From CAVPRW01 sp046727435 [NCBI: bacterium] (GTDB lineage: Bacteria; Tectomicrobia; Entotheonellia; J063): a stretch of DNA of 11,157 nt. The translations under genes were made by a program, and so were the position numbers. Positions 7,414-11,157 of the stretch are shown one piece after another (positions within the stretch are counted from its first letter, which is position 1; each line of letters opens with the position of its first letter). The notes beneath the pieces are model-generated. The model searched no databases. It saw only the letters and a program-made list of their open reading frames with translations, and had not been told where the DNA came from. The DNA lies in the NCBI GenBank assembly GCA_046727435.1, contig JBKPCR010000282.1:1-11157 (forward strand). Reading direction: 5' to 3'.

Positions 7414-7450
7414 AGCGGCATCTGCTACCCGCTGTATGGCAGATGCCGCT
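7414..7450 (+). promoter_or_regulatory. Perfect hairpin between dctP and dctQ
   Basis: AGCGGCATCTGC (7414-7425) and GCAGATGCCGCT (7439-7450) form a perfect 12-bp stem with a 13-base loop, 29 bases after the dctP stop. No U-run follows, so it is not a classical intrinsic terminator. In TRAP and ABC operons such hairpins after the binding-protein gene often block 3' exonucleases or attenuate transcription, so that binding protein exceeds permease. That role is inferred here. Confidence 0.7.
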
Positions 7451-7477
7451 CGTGTGTTGGGAAAAGGAAACCACGTT

Positions 7478-8014
7478 GTGAAGAAAGCCATCAAGGTTAT
7501 CGATACCATCAGCACGTGGATCGGAATACCTTCGTCATGGTTGATCATTCCGTTGATGCTCATCACCTGCTACGACGTGACCGCGCGTTACTTCTTCAGC
7601 GCGCCGACGCAGTGGGCCTACGACTATTCCTATATGATGTACGGTACGATGTTCATGCTGGTCGGCGCCTATACGCTGGCGCAGAACAATCACGTCCGCG
7701 GCGACGTGTTCTATCGCCTCTTCCCAGTCCGGATCCAAGCGGCCCTGGACATCGTACTGTATGTGGCGTTCTTTTTCCCTGGCATCATCTCGCTCGTCAT
7801 GGCCGGTTACTACTTTGCCGAAATGTCCTGGCGTTTCGGTGAGCGGTCGATGATGACGCCGGGCGGCCCACCGATCTATCCCTTTAAGATCGTGATCCCG
7901 ATCGCTGGATTTTTCACCGTGCTGCAGGGGATCGCTGAGGTATTGCGCTGCGTGATTGCCCTCAAGACCGGTGTCTGGCCTGAACGGTTCGAAGATGTCC
8001 AGGAGGCCCCATAG
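7478..8014 (+). CDS. dctQ: TRAP transporter small permease, DctQ family
   Basis: Small membrane subunit of the TRAP transporter that couples binding protein to the large permease. I place the start at GTG 7478 (protein begins MKKAIKVIDTISTW, 178 residues) because AAAAGGAAA precedes it and because the upstream in-frame ATG at 7436 lies inside the intergenic hairpin without a ribosome site. Four membrane segments are visible, roughly LIIPLMLITCYDVTARYFF, YSYMMYGTMFMLVGAYTLA, LDIVLYVAFFFPGIISLVMA and IVIPIAGFFTVLQGIAEVLR. The short motif NNHVRGDVFY between TM2 and TM3 matches the H-V-R-x-D signature of the family (COG4665). It ends two bases before dctM, whose ribosome site AGGAGG (8001-8006) lies inside this gene, so the two are translationally coupled. 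Confidence 0.9.
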   Translation: MKKAIKVIDTISTWIGIPSSWLIIPLMLITCYDVTARYFFSAPTQWAYDYSYMMYGTMFMLVGAYTLAQNNHVRGDVFYRLFPVRIQAALDIVLYVAFFFPGIISLVMAGYYFAEMSWRFGERSMMTPGGPPIYPFKIVIPIAGFFTVLQGIAEVLRCVIALKTGVWPERFEDVQEAP

Positions 8015-8016
8015 TC

Positions 8017-9342
8017 GTGGTGAGCGAACCGATTCTTGGCATTATTATGCTCAGCATCATGGTGTTGACCATTTTTCTCGGCTTTCCCACCGCCTTCACG
8101 CTCATGGCACTGGGCGTGCTGTTCGGCTTCCCCAGCCTGCAGTGGCACGTCTTCGACCTCCTGGTGCAGCGCACCTTTGCGGTCATGTCGAACGATGTGC
8201 TGATCTCTATCCCGCTCTTCATGTTCATGGGGTACGTGATGGAGCGCGCTGGGATCATGGACCGGATGTTCCATAGCTATCGCTTGCTGTTCGGACCACT
8301 GCCGGGGGCGCTGGCGCTGACGACCATGGTCGTCGGCACCATCTTTGGCATCGCCAGCGGCATTGTGGGCGCAGGCGTGACACTCATGGGCGTCTTGGCC
8401 CTGCCGCCGATGCTGCGAGCAGGGTACTCTGTGTCGCTAGCGGCGGGGACGATCACCGCGAGTGGGACACTCGGGATCTTGATTCCTCCGAGCGTGATGT
8501 TGATCGTCTATGGCGCCACGGCGGGGGTGTCCGTCGTCAAGCTCTATGCCGGGGCGTTTGGGCCGGGTTTCCTGCTGTCGGCATTGTTCCTGCTCTATAT
8601 CCTGGTGGCCTGCTTGATCAAGCCATCGCTTGGGCCACCACTGCCCAAAGCTGAGCGCAACGTGTCAGTGTCCACGATTGCCAAGGAAGTGATCATTTCC
8701 TCCGTACCGATCACCATCCTTACGGTGGTCGTGCTGTTAATCATCGTCATCGGCTGGACCACACCCGCCGAGGCGGCAGCGCTTGGTGCCTTGCTTTCCC
8801 TGTTGATCGCCGCCGGCTATAAGCGGCTCAATTGGAAGATGCTGGCCGAATCGGTGCGGCTGACCGGTCGCACCACGGCCATGGTCTGCTGGCTGTTCAT
8901 CGGCTCCAGCCTGTTCGCCGCCGTTTTCGCCCGCCTCGGCGCGCAGCAGCAGCTCGAAACTTGGCTGTTGAGTCTGGGTCTGTCGAGCGCCAGCTTTCTC
9001 TGGCTGACGATGTTCATTATCTTCTTACTCGGCTGGCCGCTCGAGTGGACGGAGATCATCGTCATCTTCGTGCCGATTTTTCTGCCGCTCCTGAAGACCT
9101 TCCAGGTCGACCCTCTGCTCTTCGGCGTGATGGTCGCGGTCAATCTGCAGACCGCCTTCTTGTCCCCACCCGTTGCGATGTCAGCCTTCTATTTGAAGGG
9201 TATCGCGCCGCCGCACGTGACCTTGAACCAGATCTATAGCGGTATGTACCCGTTCTTATTCATCCAACTCGTGGCGCTCTTTTTGACGTGGTATTGGCCG
9301 GAGCTGACGCTGTGGTTGCCGCGCTACCTTTACGGTGAATAA
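8017..9342 (+). CDS. dctM: TRAP transporter large permease, DctM family
   Basis: The main transport subunit, which moves the solute across the inner membrane with a cation gradient; 441 residues, normal for the family (COG4664). It starts with GTG at 8017, ten bases after AGGAGG; GTG at 8020 is an alternative. Strongly hydrophobic throughout, with about a dozen membrane or re-entrant segments. Family landmarks: LGFPTAFTLMALGVLFGFPS (21-40), DVLISIPLFMFMGYVMERAG (60-79), GTIFGIASGIVGAGVTLMGV (107-126), AGTITASGTLGILIPPSVML (142-161) with the conserved PPS, TTPAEAAALGALL (248-260), LGWPLEWTEI (334-343) and LQTAFLSPPVAMSAFYLKG (375-393). The C-terminus WLPRYLYGE is intact and typical, although degenerate DUF433 sequence begins almost immediately afterwards. 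Confidence 0.93.
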   Translation: MVSEPILGIIMLSIMVLTIFLGFPTAFTLMALGVLFGFPSLQWHVFDLLVQRTFAVMSNDVLISIPLFMFMGYVMERAGIMDRMFHSYRLLFGPLPGALALTTMVVGTIFGIASGIVGAGVTLMGVLALPPMLRAGYSVSLAAGTITASGTLGILIPPSVMLIVYGATAGVSVVKLYAGAFGPGFLLSALFLLYILVACLIKPSLGPPLPKAERNVSVSTIAKEVIISSVPITILTVVVLLIIVIGWTTPAEAAALGALLSLLIAAGYKRLNWKMLAESVRLTGRTTAMVCWLFIGSSLFAAVFARLGAQQQLETWLLSLGLSSASFLWLTMFIIFLLGWPLEWTEIIVIFVPIFLPLLKTFQVDPLLFGVMVAVNLQTAFLSPPVAMSAFYLKGIAPPHVTLNQIYSGMYPFLFIQLVALFLTWYWPELTLWLPRYLYGE

Positions 9343-9343
9343 T

Positions 9344-9469
9344 CAGGTTTATGCCGCTTTGACCTACTACCACGCGAATCGAGAAGAAATCGAAGCGGAC
9401 ATTGCCGCGGAAGACGCCGAGGCGAAGCAACTGGAAGCGCAGCATGCTTGGCATCATAACGCCACATGA
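9344..9469 (+). pseudogene. DUF433 antitoxin-like gene remnant (5' part missing)
   Basis: The plus-strand frame ending at TGA 9467-9469 reads QVYAALTYYHANREEIEADI, then an acidic, alanine-rich tail ending HAWHHNAT. VYAAL-YYHANREEI is the characteristic C-terminal part of DUF433 proteins, small DNA-binding antitoxin-like partners of DUF5615. The N-terminal half, including the usual helix-turn-helix part, is absent: upstream of 9344 the sequence is the end of dctM. The only in-frame start nearby (GTG at 9335) lies inside dctM, has no ribosome site, and would give about 44 residues. The stop overlaps the DUF5615 start as ATGA, the standard arrangement for this pair. Inferred to be a 5' deletion relic. 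Confidence 0.75.
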
Positions 9470-9867
9470 CGATTCGCCTCTACTTTGACGAAGATTCCAT
9501 CCGGCATGCGCTCATCCACGCGCTCCGTGCCCGTGGCATCGATGTGCAGACAGCCTCAGATGCAGGGATGATCGAACGTGCAGACGAGGAGTATCTCGAG
9601 TTTGCCACGGCCCAAGGGCGTGTGTTGTGCAGCTTTAATGTCGCGGATTTCTATTAACTCCATACCACCTGTATGGTGCAGCACAAAGTCCATGCCGGTA
9701 CTGTCCTCGCCCGTCAGCAGCTGTACGCTCTAGGGGAGTATTTGCGCCACCTGCTGAGACCGATGGCGCACCTCACGGCCGAAGAGAGGCAGAACTGGGT
9801 GGAGTTTCTCAGGGCATGGGGAAGAGGGGTTGAAATCCGTCCCCCTCACCGCGCTCAAGTCGGGTAG
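9466..9867 (+). pseudogene. DUF5615 PIN-like protein gene with premature in-frame stop
   Basis: DUF5615 proteins are PIN-like, toxin-like proteins of about 115-120 residues usually encoded just after a DUF433 gene. The frame begins at ATG 9466 with TIRLYFDEDSIRHALIHALR, carrying the acidic FDED cluster, then LRARGIDVQTASDAGM and VLCSFNVADFY. It hits TAA at 9655-9657 (codon 64). The same frame continues without shift as LHTTCMVQHKVHAGTVLARQ, then QQLYALGEYLRHLL and AEERQNWVEFLRAWG, the expected second half of the family, up to TAG at 9865-9867. One stop codon therefore interrupts an otherwise colinear gene. A 63-residue product is possible but would lack half the fold. Readthrough or a sequencing error are the alternatives. 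Confidence 0.8.
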
Positions 9868-9896
9868 AAAGGACACGACCTGGAGCGCGGTGAGGG
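9843..9896. repeat. Long inverted repeat between convergent gene ends
   Basis: CCCTCACCGCGCTC (9843-9856) is repeated perfectly in inverted orientation as GAGCGCGGTGAGGG (9883-9896), around 26 bases that contain a further GTCG/CGAC pair. It separates the DUF5615 remnant from the 3' end of the NHL gene. Neither strand shows a U-run after the stem. It could act as a two-way barrier to read-through or be a decayed mobile palindrome. Confidence 0.65.
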
Positions 9897-9918
9897 CATA
9901 TGCAGCGGCACCAGCAGG

Positions 9919-10968
9919 CTAAATGGTACGCGCCGCCGGTTGGTAGTCCTTAAGCTTGTTATAGATCTGCAGCCGGTTGCGTTGGGTGTCGGAGACGATG
10001 AGCCGGTCGTAATGGGCATCGAAGACCACCGCTGTGGGATAGGAGAACCGCCATTCGCGTTCCAGGCTGTGCACTTCTCGACGCCGTTTCATCGCGTCCG
10101 GGCTGGCTGCCAACGTCATCTTGGCCCATTTGGAGAGTTCTTGGGCATCACCTCGAAGACTGGTGACAATCTTGCCATCGGGGTCGAAGATCTGGACGCG
10201 GTGGTTGGCCCAGTCGCAGACATAGATATCGCCCTCGGGATCGACCGCTACGTCGGAAGGACGGTTCAACTGGCCCTTTCGGGTCCCATAGCTCCCAAAC
10301 TGCATGATGAATTGGCCATCGGGGGTGAATTTCTGCACGCGGTGGTTCTTATGATCCGCGACGTACACGTGTCCCTGCTGATCTAAGGTAATGCCCCAGG
10401 GGGCGTTGAATTGCCCCGGGGCGCTGCCGAGACTGCCCCACGTGGACAGAAACTGGCCATCCGTGGTGAATTTCTGCACCCGATGGTTGCGGCTGTCCAC
10501 GATGTACAGGACATCCTGCGCGTCGATGGTGATCCCCGAAGGACCGTTGAATTCACCGTCATCGCTCCCAGCGGTCCCCCACTCGCGCAGGAAGGTGCCA
10601 TCCTGATCAAAAATGGAGATGCGGTTGAGCCACTCATCGGTGACGTAGACGTTGTCCTGGCGATCCAGCGCAATGCCCGCGGGCCATATCAACTGCCCAG
10701 GCCCATCGCCGGGGCGGGAGAAATCGGCGACGAACTCCTCGTCGCCCGGCATCGGTCCGATGGTGAACTTCCCGATGCGGGTTCCTAGCTGCGTCCGATT
10801 ATAGGATACGTTCTGGACCTGCTCCCATCCCCGGTTGACGGCATAGAGGGTATCGCCCTTGCCCAAGGCTAAGGCGATAGCCATTCGGAACCCCTCCCCT
10901 GAGAGAGCCCCTCGGCCCACAGCATGGCTGAAGTCGAAGACTCGGCCGGCCGCGACTGTTGTAAGCAT
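9919..10968 (-). CDS. NHL-repeat six-bladed beta-propeller protein
   Basis: Propeller of 349 residues with no signal peptide or membrane segment, so probably cytosolic. Blades repeat about every 47 residues and share the pattern GQ(F/L)N.P.GI..D..G.(V/I)YV.D..NHRVQ.F..DG.F: about 91-137, 138-184, 185-231, 232-268, with degenerate blades at the N-terminus (roughly 23-75) and C-terminus (309-337, ending DTQRNRLQIY). A non-repeat insertion (about 269-308, rich in Lys, Arg, Glu and Ala) interrupts the ring before the last blade. GAGGGG lies about six bases before the ATG at 10968. NHL propellers bind proteins, RNA or small ligands or act as lactonases and lyases; nothing here reveals which. It converges with the decayed toxin-antitoxin module and has no evident link to the TRAP operon. 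Confidence 0.88.
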   Translation of the reverse strand: MLTTVAAGRVFDFSHAVGRGALSGEGFRMAIALALGKGDTLYAVNRGWEQVQNVSYNRTQLGTRIGKFTIGPMPGDEEFVADFSRPGDGPGQLIWPAGIALDRQDNVYVTDEWLNRISIFDQDGTFLREWGTAGSDDGEFNGPSGITIDAQDVLYIVDSRNHRVQKFTTDGQFLSTWGSLGSAPGQFNAPWGITLDQQGHVYVADHKNHRVQKFTPDGQFIMQFGSYGTRKGQLNRPSDVAVDPEGDIYVCDWANHRVQIFDPDGKIVTSLRGDAQELSKWAKMTLAASPDAMKRRREVHSLEREWRFSYPTAVVFDAHYDRLIVSDTQRNRLQIYNKLKDYQPAARTI

Positions 10969-11100
10969 CGCTCACCCCTCTCGTGTGTAGGTGAATGTTC
11001 TCCCCCCACCAAAACCCTTCGCCTGTGGGCTCTCATGATAGGTTTTTTGTCCCCTCTCCCGGTGAGAGAGGGGACTCAGGCGGGGTACAGGCCTGGAATA
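10969..11100. other. Intergenic region upstream of the NHL gene
   Basis: About 130 bases with the NHL ribosome site at its left end and the second palindrome copy in the middle. I see no convincing promoter. The NHL gene might be read through from the gene at the right edge. Confidence 0.5.
11049..11075. repeat. Dispersed palindrome, copy 2 (perfect 10-bp stem)
   Basis: GTCCCCTCTC (11049-11058) pairs perfectly with GAGAGGGGAC (11066-11075) around CCGGTGA. It shares its core and loop with 5823-5848. A run of six T lies upstream of it on the plus strand (11043-11048), which is the wrong side for a terminator; on the minus strand the run reads as A. Confidence 0.7.
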
Positions 11101-11157
11101 TCAGAGAAAGCGTGGTTTTTCGAACGTGCCCTTGACGATGGGCTGGGCGTCGACGTG
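11101..11157 (-). CDS. C-terminal end of an unidentified protein (partial, 5' end beyond window)
   Basis: The minus-strand frame entering at the edge reads HVDAQPIVKGTFEKPRFL and stops at TGA (11101-11103). Its clean, protein-like composition and position before the NHL gene support a real gene end, but 18 residues are too few to name a family. If real it would be transcribed in the same direction as the NHL gene, 132 bases upstream. Confidence 0.45.
   Translation of the reverse strand, partial: HVDAQPIVKGTFEKPRFL

Noticed and set aside
7436-7477. ATG at 7436 as the dctQ start
   Set aside because: It lies in the loop of the hairpin with no ribosome site; GTG at 7478 gives a normal DctQ N-terminus.
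9673-9867. Independent small gene starting at ATG 9673
   Set aside because: It is the in-frame second half of the DUF5615 gene and has no ribosome site of its own.
10885-10906. Possible third palindrome copy near the NHL gene start
   Set aside because: CCCCTCCCCTGAGAGAGCCCC resembles the repeat only loosely, lacks a paired stem, and lies inside coding sequence.
11041-11075. T-run plus palindrome as an intrinsic terminator
   Set aside because: The six T precede the stem on the plus strand and read as A after the stem on the minus strand, so neither orientation fits.
1-11157. CRISPR arrays, tRNA or rRNA genes, insertion sequences
   Set aside because: No regularly spaced repeats, no cloverleaf or rRNA signature and no transposase-like frame were seen on either strand.

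Overview
This is a GC-rich bacterial window with two solute-uptake systems pointing away from each other, a lone sugar-aminotransferase-type gene between them, a decayed toxin-antitoxin-like pair and a beta-propeller gene. The signal peptides, the periplasmic murein endopeptidase and the TRAP transporter point to a Gram-negative (diderm) organism. The combination of a mannitol/chloroaromatic-type TRAP system, a soluble NHL propeller, a DUF433/DUF5615 pair and dispersed CCTCTC...GAGAGG palindromes recalls uncultivated soil or marine lineages such as Tectomicrobia ('Entotheonella'), Rokubacteria or NC10. That placement is an impression, not a demonstrated assignment.

Left part, all minus strand, read from right to left: a DegT/DnrJ/EryC1/StrS aminotransferase (about 4556-5761), then a tightly packed operon of a peptide-type solute-binding protein (2662-4437), a YejB-like permease (1618-2649), a YejE-like permease (524-1606) and the start of a murein endopeptidase of the MepA/M74 family (1-512, cut by the window edge). 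Gaps inside the operon are only 11-12 bases. A good sigma70-like promoter (4521-4549) precedes the binding-protein gene. No ATPase gene is visible. The mepA-like gene sits where yejF would be expected. The gene order suggests that cross-linked murein is cut in the periplasm and the released peptides are imported.

Centre and right, plus strand: a promoter with an A-tract (6031-6069) and a long leader precede a three-gene TRAP operon: Tat-exported DctP-type binding protein, DctQ small permease and DctM large permease. A perfect 12-bp-stem hairpin lies between dctP and dctQ, a common way to keep binding-protein mRNA in excess. Directly after dctM are remnants of a DUF433-DUF5615 module. The DUF433 antitoxin-like gene keeps only its C-terminal part, and the DUF5615 PIN-like gene has an in-frame stop at codon 64.

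Right end, minus strand: a 349-residue NHL-repeat six-bladed beta-propeller gene, separated from the decayed module by a long inverted repeat, and then the last 18 codons of an unrecognised gene running off the window. Two copies of the same short palindrome (5823-5848 and 11049-11075) lie in intergenic DNA.
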